A DNA stretch of 64,000 bases from an uncultured Bacteroidales bacterium (GTDB taxonomy: Bacteria > Bacteroidota > Bacteroidia > Bacteroidales > Muribaculaceae). How positions within the stretch are numbered: position 1 is the first letter of the stretch; every line of letters starts with the position of its first letter. Under the pieces are notes generated by a model. It saw only the letters and a list, made by a program, of their open reading frames with translations, was not told the origin of the DNA and made no database searches. The stretch spans positions 1-64,000 of the forward strand of contig CADAAI010000014.1 of the NCBI GenBank assembly GCA_902785925.1. The letters run 5' to 3'. This document shows, piece after piece, positions 37,431 to 46,154 of the stretch. The position numbers were made by a program, and so were the translations under genes.

Positions 37431-39059
37431 ATGAGAATAAAAAATTTATTTTTGTTGGCCATTGCGGTGACAGCTGTCGCCGCAATGGCTCAAGTTGATG
37501 AGTCAACCCCCGAGGGGATGAGTCGTCTTTCTTGCACCAGCATCATGGTGGGCAAGGCGGCTAGTACCGACGGTTCGGTAATGACATCTCACACCTGTGA
37601 CTCGTGGTATCGCACATGGATGACGATGACCCCTGCACGAGACTACGAGCGCGACACAGTGACCGCTATCTACGAAGGTCGCATGCACACTCAGGCCGCA
37701 AGCGACAGCACTAAGCTTTATCGTCGTGGAGTGATACCACAGGTGCGTCATACCTACCGATATCTCGATACCGCCTATCCCTGTCTTAACGAGAAACAGG
37801 TGGCAATGGGCGAGACCACCTTCAGCGGTCGCGATACCCTTCAAAACAAGAAAGGACTATTCTACATCGAGGAGCTACAGCGCATAGCTCTTGAACGTTG
37901 CACCACAGCGCGTGAGGCTATCGCACTAATGGGTAGCCTAGCCGAGAAGTATGGTTATTGCGACAGCGGTGAGTGCCTCACAGTAGCTGATCCCAATGAG
38001 GTGTGGATTTTTGAGATACTTGGTGCTGGCCCCAAGAAAATTGGTGCAGTGTGGGCAGCGCAACGCATTCCCGATGATGAGATTGCCGTGTCGGCCAATA
38101 TCTCCCGCATTGGTAAGATTGATCTCAATGATAAGGACCACTTTATGGCGTCGAGTAACGTTAAGAGTCTTGCCAAAGAGCTCAAGTTGTGGGATGGAAA
38201 GAGCGAGTTCAGTTTCTGGCGTGCCTATAGTGGTGGTAATTACATGAAGGAAACTAAGAACTACAGTGTGCGAGAGTATTATATAATGAACGCGCTTGCA
38301 CCCTCAAAGCACTTGAGCGATACGGTTGAGGAATTGCCGGTAAGCATCAAGCCCGACACTCTGGTGAGTCCACAACAGGTGATGCAGCTGCTGGGAAGCT
38401 ACTATGAGGGTACCGACAAAAACCTGAGTGGCCGTCACCTTATTCCTAACCCTAAACGCAAGGACAAGAAGGGCAATCTGGTGGAGAATGAGCCCGATAG
38501 CATAGTCTCACCCTACAGCAACCCATGGATGCGCCCCGACGAGATAAACATGTATTATGCCATGGGCGACTCGGCGATGAAGAATATTCGCACCGTGAGT
38601 GTGCCATGGTGTGCCTACAGCACCGTGATTCAGTTGCGTTCGTGGTTGCCCGATGAGGTGGGAGGCGTGGCATGGATTGCGCTTGACAATCCGGGAGAGA
38701 GTCCCAGGTTTCCGATTTTTGCTGGAACAACCGAACTTCCTAAACTCCTGCAGGTGTGCGGTCAGCACAGCGACCGTGACGATGCTGCGTTGTGGCACTA
38801 CCGCAAGGCTAACCGACTGGCCACTGTGCGCTGGGGCACCTATCGCAAGACGCTGGAACCTGTGCGCGACTATTTTATGGAGAAGGGTAGACTAGAGCTC
38901 CCTTATGTGGGACAGATGTGGCAAGAACTCAACGCCAGCGACCCCAAGGCTGCACAGTCGATGCTAAATGGCTATGTTGCCGACTTCTTTGCCGCCACCA
39001 TCGTGCGTTGGGATGAACTGGCTCGCACCCTGTGGCGTCAAACTTGGACCGGCTTCTAA
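37431..39059 (+). CDS. Secreted C69 family dipeptidase
   Basis: A 542-residue Ntn-type peptidase. A signal peptide (about 1-20) and a short propeptide precede the SCTSIMVGKAASTDGS segment; Cys35 should become the N-terminal nucleophile after self-processing. Downstream motifs SHTCDSW, TFSGRD, EWxFEIxG-like WIFEILGAGPKK and AQRIPDDEIAVSAN match PepD/C69 enzymes. These release amino acids from dipeptides in the periplasm. The gene starts 16 nt after the dicarboxylate transporter, so co-transcription is likely. Confidence 0.93.
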   Translation: MRIKNLFLLAIAVTAVAAMAQVDESTPEGMSRLSCTSIMVGKAASTDGSVMTSHTCDSWYRTWMTMTPARDYERDTVTAIYEGRMHTQAASDSTKLYRRGVIPQVRHTYRYLDTAYPCLNEKQVAMGETTFSGRDTLQNKKGLFYIEELQRIALERCTTAREAIALMGSLAEKYGYCDSGECLTVADPNEVWIFEILGAGPKKIGAVWAAQRIPDDEIAVSANISRIGKIDLNDKDHFMASSNVKSLAKELKLWDGKSEFSFWRAYSGGNYMKETKNYSVREYYIMNALAPSKHLSDTVEELPVSIKPDTLVSPQQVMQLLGSYYEGTDKNLSGRHLIPNPKRKDKKGNLVENEPDSIVSPYSNPWMRPDEINMYYAMGDSAMKNIRTVSVPWCAYSTVIQLRSWLPDEVGGVAWIALDNPGESPRFPIFAGTTELPKLLQVCGQHSDRDDAALWHYRKANRLATVRWGTYRKTLEPVRDYFMEKGRLELPYVGQMWQELNASDPKAAQSMLNGYVADFFAATIVRWDELARTLWRQTWTGF

Positions 39060-39068
39060 ATAATCCAT

Positions 39069-39117
39069 AATCCCCTTCTTCTTGCTGTGTCTAGAAGGAG
39101 GGGATTGAATTATAATT
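39069..39117 (+). terminator. Terminator after dipeptidase gene
   Basis: AATCCCCTTCTTC (39069-39081) pairs with GAAGGAGGGGATT (39094-39106), 13 bp with one G-U, followed by an AT-rich tail. Confidence 0.75.
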
Positions 39118-39142
39118 TTTGTTTAGTTTTTGCTTTTTCTTT

Positions 39143-39171
39143 TTGAGTTTCAGGAAAAAGTATTACCTTTG
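39143..39171 (+). promoter_or_regulatory. metK promoter
   Basis: TTG at 39143-39145 and TACCTTTG at 39164-39171, spaced 18 nt. Transcription near 39178 gives a leader of about 160 nt. Confidence 0.65.
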
Positions 39172-39221
39172 CACCCGCTATTGTGAAAACGATGGCTGAA
39201 ATTTAGAAAAATTTATTAACT

Positions 39222-39339
39222 ACAGTGGAAAAATTTGGCTGCTTGCAACCACTTGAAAAAATGCTAAAACTGCGAATTATCCCTCAAATCTTTCACAGCA
39301 TCTTAGCGTTTTTCCACATTAAAACAATTTGGAAAAATG
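39222..39339 (+). promoter_or_regulatory. SAM-II-like riboswitch controlling metK
   Basis: The leader holds AGTGG (39224-39228) paired with CCACT (39249-39253). The loop ATTTGGCTGCTTGCA and the tail GAAAAAATGCTAAAA match the conserved pieces of the SAM-II (metA, SAM_alpha) aptamer, and TTTGGC (39234-39239) can form the pseudoknot with GCTAAA (39263-39268). Downstream, CGTTTTTCCA (39307-39316) can pair with TGGAAAAATG (39330-39339), burying the metK start codon. The same strand (39309-39317, TTTTTCCAC) is also complementary to GTGGAAAAA (39225-39233) in the aptamer, so folding of the aptamer would free it to block translation. Confidence 0.72.
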
Positions 39340-40617
39340 AACTATTTATTTACTAGTGAGTCGGTGTCGGAAGGACATCCCGACAAAGTTGCTGACCAGA
39401 TTAGCGATGCGCTTCTCGATCATTTTCTGGCTTTTGATCCCCACAGTCGCGTGGCATGTGAAACTCTCGTTACCACTGGTCAGGTGGTAATTGCAGGTGA
39501 GGTAAAGAGTAAGACCTACATCGACCTGATGGAGGTGGCTCGTGGTGTGATAAATGAGATAGGTTATACCAAGAGCGAGTACAAGTTTGATGGCGACTCG
39601 TGCGGTGTGTTCTCGGCAATACATGAGCAGAGTGGCGACATAAACCGTGGTGTGGACCGCGAAAGCGAGGAGAATCAGGGAGCAGGCGATCAGGGCATGA
39701 TGTTTGGTTATGCCTGTAACGAGACTCTTAACTACATGCCTCTCACGCTTGACCTTGCACACATGTTGCTGCGCGAACTTGCTACCTTGCGCAAGAGTTG
39801 TGTTATCCCTTATCTTCGTCCTGATGCTAAGAGTCAGGTGACGGTTGAGTATGATGACAAGACCCACAAGCCTGTTCGCATTCACACTATAGTAATCAGC
39901 ACTCAGCACGATGAGTTCATCAAGGCCGATGGCATCAGCCAGGAAGAGGCCGACAAGCAGATGGTTGACCGCATCAAGCATGACGTGGAAACAATCTTGT
40001 TGCCAAGTGTTATGAAGAAACTGCCCAAGGAAATTCAGCTGCTCTTTGACGACAAGCTCATCTTGCATGTGAATCCAACTGGAAAGTTTGTGATTGGTGG
40101 ACCTCACGGAGACACAGGTCTTACAGGCCGTAAAATCATTGTTGATACCTATGGTGGACGCGGAGCTCATGGTGGAGGCGCATTTAGCGGTAAAGACCCC
40201 AGCAAGGTGGACCGAAGCGCTGCCTATGCAGCCCGTCACATTGCAAAGAATGCAGTGGCTGCTGGCATTGCCGATGAGATGCTTGTTCAGGTATCTTACG
40301 CCATTGGTGTTGCCGAGCCAGTAAGTCTTTATGTCAACACCTATGGAACCAGTCACGTTGCGATGAGCGATGCCGAGATTGCCAATAAGCTCAGGGACAT
40401 CTTCCCGATGACTCCCTATGCTATCGAGAAACGCCTGAAATTGCGCAACCCTATCTACAAAGAGGCAGCAGCCTACGGACACATGGGGCGAGAGCCAAAA
40501 GTTGTGGCCAAGCATTTCAAGTCGCTTTACGAAGGTGACCGCACTATTGAAGTCGAGCTCTTCACATGGGAGAAACTTGACCACGTTGACAAGATCCGAA
40601 AGGTTTTTGGAATCTAA
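39337..40617 (+). CDS. metK: S-adenosylmethionine synthetase
   Basis: A 426-residue enzyme making SAM from methionine and ATP. Signatures are [34 protein letters not shown] and [22 protein letters not shown], all intact. The length is slightly above the bacterial average, as usual in Bacteroidetes. The start codon lies inside a predicted hairpin linked to a SAM-II-like aptamer, so feedback by SAM is likely. A strong bidirectional terminator follows. Confidence 0.98.
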   Translation: MNYLFTSESVSEGHPDKVADQISDALLDHFLAFDPHSRVACETLVTTGQVVIAGEVKSKTYIDLMEVARGVINEIGYTKSEYKFDGDSCGVFSAIHEQSGDINRGVDRESEENQGAGDQGMMFGYACNETLNYMPLTLDLAHMLLRELATLRKSCVIPYLRPDAKSQVTVEYDDKTHKPVRIHTIVISTQHDEFIKADGISQEEADKQMVDRIKHDVETILLPSVMKKLPKEIQLLFDDKLILHVNPTGKFVIGGPHGDTGLTGRKIIVDTYGGRGAHGGGAFSGKDPSKVDRSAAYAARHIAKNAVAAGIADEMLVQVSYAIGVAEPVSLYVNTYGTSHVAMSDAEIANKLRDIFPMTPYAIEKRLKLRNPIYKEAAAYGHMGREPKVVAKHFKSLYEGDRTIEVELFTWEKLDHVDKIRKVFGI

Positions 40618-40635
40618 ATTCTTCTCAAAGACAAA

Positions 40636-40669
40636 AAAATCAGCCACCAACTATTTGGTGGCTGATTTT
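40636..40669. terminator. Bidirectional terminator between metK and CASDH gene
   Basis: AAAATCAGCCACCAA (40636-40650) pairs perfectly with TTGGTGGCTGATTTT (40655-40669) over 15 bp. Confidence 0.93.
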
Positions 40670-40688
40670 ATGTATTCGGAATTTGCTT

Positions 40689-41885
40689 TTACAGCTCGAG
40701 ATCGATATTGAAGAGCTCGTGCCAGGGTAGGCCCTGCTCGTTGAGAACTTGAAGGAATGGGTCAGGATCAAACTCCTCGACATTGTGTACACCTGGCTTA
40801 CACCACAGTCCCTTGAGGAACATCATGGCACCAGTCATTGCTGGTACGCCAGTGGTATAGCTTACGGCCTGCATGCCGGTCTCCTCGAATGCGGCATGGT
40901 GGTCGCAGTTATTGTAAATGTAGTAGGTCAACGGCTTGCCGTCCTTGCCAATGCCACGGATACGACAGCCGATGCTGGTTTGGCCAGTGTAGTTCTCACC
41001 CAAGTCTTGTGGGTTGGGCAGCACTGCCTTGAGGAACTGCAGTGGCACAATCTCCATTCCTTGATACATGACGGGGTCGATGCGTGCCATGCCTATGTCT
41101 TGAATCACGCGCAGGTGAGTGAGATACTCCTCGCCAAAGGTCATCCAGAAACGCGCACGCTTGATGGTTGGGTAGTTAATCACGAGCGACTCAAGTTCTT
41201 CGTGGTACATTAGGTAGCTCTCACGAGGACCAATCTCGGGGTAAGTGAGTGGTTTGTGAATCTCAAGGGCACCAGTTTGAACCCACTTTCCATCCTCGTA
41301 GTAACGACCCTTTTGAGTTATTTCGCGGATGTTGATTTCTGGGTTGAAGTTGGTGGCAAATGCTTTGCCATGGTTGCCAGCGTTGCAGTCGACGATGTCG
41401 AGGTAGTGAATCTCTTTGAAGTGATGCTTTGCAGCGCGTGCAGTGTAAACACCACTCACACCAGGGTCGAAACCGCAGCCCAGGATTGCTGTGAGACCAG
41501 CTTTCTCAAAACGTTCACGATAAGCCCACTGCCAGCTGTATTCAAAGTGTGCCTCGTCGCGTGGTTCATAGTTGGCGGTATCAAGGTAGTTTACTCCACA
41601 CTCAAGGCAGGCATCCATAATGGTGAGGTCTTGGTAGGGGAGTGCCACATTAATAACCAGTTTGGGCTGATGACGCTTGAACAAAGCCACCAGTTGCTCA
41701 ACGCTGTCGGCGTCAACTTCGTCGGTGGTGATGTTGGGGGCACCAATCGCTTTAGCCACAGCGTCGCATTTTGCTTTGTGCCGTGAGGCGATTACTATCT
41801 CGTTAAACACATCAGGATTTTTGGCGCACTTGTGTGCCACCACGGTTCCCACACCGCCACAGCCAATGATGATTACTTTGTTCAT
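40689..41885 (-). CDS. Carboxynorspermidine synthase (saccharopine dehydrogenase-like)
   Basis: A 398-residue NADPH-dependent reductase of the saccharopine dehydrogenase superfamily. The Rossmann motif GCGGVGTVVAHKC is at residues 8-20; ILGCGFDPGVSGVY and DIVDCNAGNHGKAF follow, as in carboxynorspermidine/carboxyspermidine dehydrogenase. It condenses aspartate semialdehyde with a diamine in the alternative spermidine route used by gut Bacteroidales. The decarboxylase partner is not in this window. It stands alone, convergent with metK, so this route and not SAM-derived aminopropyl transfer probably makes spermidine here. Confidence 0.92.
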   Translation of the reverse strand: MNKVIIIGCGGVGTVVAHKCAKNPDVFNEIVIASRHKAKCDAVAKAIGAPNITTDEVDADSVEQLVALFKRHQPKLVINVALPYQDLTIMDACLECGVNYLDTANYEPRDEAHFEYSWQWAYRERFEKAGLTAILGCGFDPGVSGVYTARAAKHHFKEIHYLDIVDCNAGNHGKAFATNFNPEINIREITQKGRYYEDGKWVQTGALEIHKPLTYPEIGPRESYLMYHEELESLVINYPTIKRARFWMTFGEEYLTHLRVIQDIGMARIDPVMYQGMEIVPLQFLKAVLPNPQDLGENYTGQTSIGCRIRGIGKDGKPLTYYIYNNCDHHAAFEETGMQAVSYTTGVPAMTGAMMFLKGLWCKPGVHNVEEFDPDPFLQVLNEQGLPWHELFNIDLEL

Positions 41886-41953
41886 GAGTTAGTTGTTTAT
41901 GTTTATCGTTTATGATTTTCAGTAAAAGTGGGGATAGGAATTGAATGCATCTA

Positions 41954-42928
41954 TCACTTGTTCCTGTCTATTATGTAATGGAATATGGCTTTTAGCGCAC
42001 GCGTGTCCTCATTGTCGCCATATTCATCAAGCAGCGACTCGGCCTTGTTGCAGAGTTCGCGCATCTTGAGGTTGGCATATTCTATGCCACCACATGCCTT
42101 AGCCCACTCCACTAGTTTTTCTATCTCGCTAGTGCTATAGTTTCCCTTGACGAGGATTTGCATCATCTCATCACGCTTAGCATTGTGTCGTTGTGATAGA
42201 GCATAAATGAGCGGTAGCGTTACTTTGCCTTCGCGCAGGTCATTGCCTGTAGGTTTGCCCACGACAGGGTCATGGAAGTAGTCGAATGTGTCATCCTTGA
42301 TTTGGAAACACAATCCCAATAGGCGTGCATATTCCTTGATGCCATTAAGTTGCTCGGGGCGTGCTCCTGCAGCCAAACCTCCCACCTCGACACAACTGGT
42401 GAAGAGCGATGCCGTCTTCTTGCCAATGATGTTGAAATAGGCATCTTCGTTTATTGTGTGGTGGCGAGCAGTGTCAAACTGGTCAATTTCGCCTAGTGAT
42501 AGGTCGGCTCCGAGTGAGGCAAGCACTTTGAGAATGTTGTTGTCACCTGTTTCCACTGCACACACCAGCGCGCGACTAACAAAGAAGTCGCCCACAAGCA
42601 CCGCCACATGGTTTTCCCACACGCCATTGATTGTGTCAACACCACGACGTGTTTTGCTCTGGTCAATCACATCATCGTGAATGAGTGAAGCGTTGTGCAG
42701 CATCTCGATGGCAGCACCAGCAGTAATAACCTGCTTATTGATGCCTCCAAATAGCCTACCGCTGAGCAGCACGAGAATGGGCCTGAGCTGCTTGCCTTTA
42801 GTCTTAAGGTAGTTAGATACGATAGTGTTCATCAACGGGTTGTCGCTTCGCAAAGTATCGTTGATGATGATGTTGAGCTGAGTGAGCTCAGCGTCGATGG
42901 ATTGTTTTATGTCGGATAGCTTTATCAT
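41954..42928 (-). CDS. Polyprenyl diphosphate synthase
   Basis: A 324-residue all-helical prenyltransferase. The first aspartate-rich motif is HDDVIDQSKTRRG and the second is QIKDDTFDYF; GKQLRPILVLLS supplies the substrate-binding Lys/Arg. It elongates farnesyl diphosphate to the long chain of menaquinone, the quinone of fumarate respiration. Chain length cannot be set from sequence. It follows the carboxynorspermidine synthase promoter region on the same strand with a 68-nt gap. Confidence 0.93.
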   Translation of the reverse strand: MIKLSDIKQSIDAELTQLNIIINDTLRSDNPLMNTIVSNYLKTKGKQLRPILVLLSGRLFGGINKQVITAGAAIEMLHNASLIHDDVIDQSKTRRGVDTINGVWENHVAVLVGDFFVSRALVCAVETGDNNILKVLASLGADLSLGEIDQFDTARHHTINEDAYFNIIGKKTASLFTSCVEVGGLAAGARPEQLNGIKEYARLLGLCFQIKDDTFDYFHDPVVGKPTGNDLREGKVTLPLIYALSQRHNAKRDEMMQILVKGNYSTSEIEKLVEWAKACGGIEYANLKMRELCNKAESLLDEYGDNEDTRALKAIFHYIIDRNK

Positions 42929-43115
42929 TTTTCAGAGTGCAAAAATAGCAATAATTATTTGCGTTTGCCCAATTTTATTAGGAAATTATTCTAAAAGTAA
43001 TAAAAAATGCAGGAAAATCACGATGTGGTCTCTTTTTTGCAATTAGTTGAGAGGCAAAATAATTGCATTTTGTGATATTTTTTGTTAAATTTTAAGTTAT
43101 ATCAAAGATTTTATC

Positions 43116-43123
43116 TAACTTTG
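43116..43123 (+). promoter_or_regulatory. -7 element implying a leaderless transcript
   Basis: TAACTTTG ends 7 nt before the ATG at 43131, so the transcript would begin at the start codon. No TTG at the usual distance was found. Confidence 0.4.
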
Positions 43124-43130
43124 AACAATT

Positions 43131-43604
43131 ATGGACTTTACATCAATAGAGTTTTACACTATAGCATTTTGTGTAGCTATGGGGTTAGTGGGCTTTTTCC
43201 TGACTCAGAAACGGATAAAACCTGCCATTTCACGCATTAATGCACTTGAAATAGAACCTGGAACCGAAGATGACGACAGCACTTCGCCTGGCACGTTGAG
43301 GTTCAGTGCTAATGACAATGGCACCGTTACGATTGAGCGAACAGGAATGAGGCTTGTGGATGGTGAAACAGTGAATCTCATCGCCACGATTGTCGATGAC
43401 AAACTCACTATTGAAGAGAAGAAAGGAAAGGCTTCGTCTTTAGGGGGAAGAGACCGTTCTTACCGTGGCCATGTTGATGTCGACTATATACCAGCCGACG
43501 GCAAGTACTATGTGCGTTATGATAGCAGTGTTACTGGCCAGTGGTGCAAGTTCTCTTTTAAGAACACACCGCGTAACTTTGTGGAGCGCGAGATGCGTTA
43601 TTAG
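43131..43604 (+). CDS. Small membrane-anchored protein of unknown function
   Basis: A 157-residue protein with one N-terminal membrane helix (about residues 7-24) and a soluble, beta-rich remainder (TLRFSANDNGTVTIERTGM, GETVNLIATIVDDKLTIEEK, KYYVRYDSSVTGQWCKFSF). No family is recognised. It precedes the first porZ-like gene by 75 nt on the same strand and may be expressed with it. The predicted start lies at the first transcribed base. Confidence 0.7.
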   Translation: MDFTSIEFYTIAFCVAMGLVGFFLTQKRIKPAISRINALEIEPGTEDDDSTSPGTLRFSANDNGTVTIERTGMRLVDGETVNLIATIVDDKLTIEEKKGKASSLGGRDRSYRGHVDVDYIPADGKYYVRYDSSVTGQWCKFSFKNTPRNFVEREMRY

Positions 43605-43679
43605 TAATAATTTATTTATTACACAATTTAATAAGTCTTTTCACGTTATAGAATTTAGAAATATAATAACTTACATATT

Positions 43680-46001
43680 ATGATAAAGAAATTATTCATT
43701 GCGATTTTCCTCACACTACCATTGCTGGCAAGTGCACAACTTGGAGCAGGGCAGTGGAAAATACATCCCTACTTTGTTGGAGGTAGCGCTAAGAATTGTA
43801 TTGATGCAGGAGATCGAGTTTATTCTTTGGTTAGTGGAACTCTCTATTGCTTTGACAAGGCATCAGAGACCAACACAGTGCTTGATGCCAACAATTCACT
43901 TAATGGCGTTAAAGTGAATCAATTGTATTACAACTACAACAAGCAATATCTTGTGGTAACTTATACCGATTGCAATATCGATATTATCCTTGCAAACGGT
44001 GAAGTTGTCAATGTCCCGGCCATCAAGGAAGTGGTGATGCACAGTGCTAAGACCATCAACGATGTGACCTTCAGCAGTGGTAAGATATATGTCGCAACAT
44101 CGTTTGGCTATATCGTACTTGATGAGGATACTTTCGATGTGAAGGAGGTTCGCAATTTCGGACTTGCTGTGACATCGGTTGCCGAGGTGGGAGGCTACAA
44201 AGTGATGAGTGTAGGCAACTATTTCTATTACTGCGGCGCTAATGAGCAGGTCGAAGCAGCCTGGAGGCACAAAACAGTTGCGAATGCCAAAGGAAAAGGT
44301 TGTATTTTGCCCATTAACGACAATAAGTTCTTCCTCAACTGTAGCTCAACTTTCCAGATTGTGACAATAGGGCATGGCACCGATAGCCTTGGCGTTGACA
44401 CCCTTAATTTCACTTTCAAGCAAGTTGTGGCTGCAGCAGCAGTTACTGTTCAGCCTTACCCATCAGGTTTTGTGGCCAGTTTTGGAGCCAAAAATTATTA
44501 CTATACTATTCTGCCAGATGGTAACACATTTACAAAAGTTACTGGCAATGAGCTAATGTCGAGTCAAGAAGAAGGAAATTGGTGGGTACTTGGCGCAAAT
44601 GGATTGGCACATGTGGTAAATGGTGTAAGAGGTGAGTATGTGAAACCCAATGGTGTTAGTATCAGCGCAAATGCTTATTGGAGTGTTTATGACCGTTATC
44701 AGCAGCGCGTGCTGGTGTGTCGCACAACCGACAATACCATACTTCCTGGTGCTAATAGTGGAGCTAAGACCGAGATTAACTCTTATGATGGTACTTCTTG
44801 GAAAAACATCACACCAGTTGGTGCTCCCAACAATCAAGGCAACTTGTGGCTTGCTGTGTCGCCGAATGAGCCGAACACCTATTACTACTGCTGTCGCACT
44901 ACTGAGGGTGTGTGTAAGGTGAAGAACGATACTGTTGTTGCAAGATATATTTCTACAAACAGTCCTTATGCCGCACGTTGCTTGGGTATTAATTTTGATT
45001 CAAAAGGCAATCTGTGGATGCCTCAGTCGCGAAGTGCTAATAATGTCGATGCCTTTGCTATTTCGCCAGAGAATCAGCTACTGACAGAAGTCGACTCATC
45101 CAAGTTTGTCATTAATGATATGGGTGGTGCGTGCTACAGTGCTGGTTTTAAGCGCATCACATTTGGTATTGGCGCTGGCGACACTAAGGTGTTCTCGGCT
45201 GGTGACTGGGGCTCAGCATTGGTTTTCTGGACCAACAATGATGACATGAGCCTGAAGCAGTACAAGGCGTTCAAGTCGTTTGTCGACCAGGATAATAAGA
45301 GTTATAGCGCTAGTTACTGGATGTGCGTTAGACCCGATAACGATAGTATTTTGTGGATTGGCTCGGATGTTGGTGTAATCTCTCTTGATCCGAGAGAGGC
45401 CTTTAACGATGACTTCCATGTTAATCGCATCCAATTCACGAAGAATGAAGGATTTGACGATAGCGGCGTGCTCCTTGATGGAATTCATGTGACATGGATT
45501 GATGTTGATGCTAATAACAACAAATGGATTTCAACCACAACCTCGGGCGTGTACTTTGTGAGCCCCGATGGTTCCGAAATCTACAGACATTTTGATACAA
45601 GTAACAGTCCATTGCCAAGCGACATGGTTTATAGTGTGTGCTGCAACCGTGCTACTAACTCAGTGATGATGGTTACGTCTAACGGTGTGGTAGAATACTT
45701 CCCTGGCGTGACACCTTCGGAGGGCGACTACAGTAACGTATATGCTTATCCTAATCCTGTAGAGCCTGATTTCACTGGCATGATTGCTATAAATGGTCTG
45801 ATGGAGAATTCTAACGTGGTAATTACCGACGGTGATGGCAACGTTGTGAAGACAATGGTATCGGACGGTGGCATCGCTTTATGGGACGGATGTGACGATG
45901 CTGGCGTGCGCCTAAGTACTGGTTTTTATAAGGTTTATGCTTCGCAGGGCGAAACTAGCATCACTGGCGAGCCATTGACCAAGATTGCGATAATCAAATA
46001 G
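43680..46001 (+). CDS. PorZ-like T9SS beta-propeller surface protein, copy 1
   Basis: A 773-residue exported protein with a signal peptide at 1-19. The N-terminal segment (GQWKIHPYF...NCIDAGDRVYSLVSGTLYCFDK) and two beta-propeller domains match PorZ, a type IX secretion component that acts at the cell surface with the PorU sortase in Porphyromonas gingivalis; PorZ there is also about 780 residues. Propeller motifs NLWMPQSRS, LWIGSDVGVISLDPREAF and NKWISTTTSGVYFVSPDGSEI are evident. The C-terminal Ig-like tail (YSNVYAYPNPV, INGLMENSNVVITD, WDGCDDAGVRLSTGFYKVYA) is of T9SS type A. Two paralogues follow in tandem. Confidence 0.85.
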   Translation: MIKKLFIAIFLTLPLLASAQLGAGQWKIHPYFVGGSAKNCIDAGDRVYSLVSGTLYCFDKASETNTVLDANNSLNGVKVNQLYYNYNKQYLVVTYTDCNIDIILANGEVVNVPAIKEVVMHSAKTINDVTFSSGKIYVATSFGYIVLDEDTFDVKEVRNFGLAVTSVAEVGGYKVMSVGNYFYYCGANEQVEAAWRHKTVANAKGKGCILPINDNKFFLNCSSTFQIVTIGHGTDSLGVDTLNFTFKQVVAAAAVTVQPYPSGFVASFGAKNYYYTILPDGNTFTKVTGNELMSSQEEGNWWVLGANGLAHVVNGVRGEYVKPNGVSISANAYWSVYDRYQQRVLVCRTTDNTILPGANSGAKTEINSYDGTSWKNITPVGAPNNQGNLWLAVSPNEPNTYYYCCRTTEGVCKVKNDTVVARYISTNSPYAARCLGINFDSKGNLWMPQSRSANNVDAFAISPENQLLTEVDSSKFVINDMGGACYSAGFKRITFGIGAGDTKVFSAGDWGSALVFWTNNDDMSLKQYKAFKSFVDQDNKSYSASYWMCVRPDNDSILWIGSDVGVISLDPREAFNDDFHVNRIQFTKNEGFDDSGVLLDGIHVTWIDVDANNNKWISTTTSGVYFVSPDGSEIYRHFDTSNSPLPSDMVYSVCCNRATNSVMMVTSNGVVEYFPGVTPSEGDYSNVYAYPNPVEPDFTGMIAINGLMENSNVVITDGDGNVVKTMVSDGGIALWDGCDDAGVRLSTGFYKVYASQGETSITGEPLTKIAIIK

Positions 46002-46044
46002 TAAGAAGTTTTATAACTTCGATTTGCGATTAACAACCCATAAT

Positions 46045-46087
46045 AACGAGGGTGTGACCACTTAATGATGGTATACCCTCGTTTTTA
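46045..46087 (+). terminator. Terminator between porZ-like copies 1 and 2
   Basis: AACGAGGGT (46045-46053) pairs with ACCCTCGTT (46075-46083), followed by TTTT. Copy 2 should therefore have its own promoter. Confidence 0.8.
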
Positions 46088-46154
46088 TTATGTTTATACA
46101 ATTTTAGGGTGACTTCTATCGTTATATATAAATACAAAAGATAATTATATAATT

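Noticed and set aside
39346..40650. 434-codon frame antisense to metK
   Set aside because: It is fully antisense to a certain metK gene with every conserved motif; the long antisense frame is a codon-usage effect.
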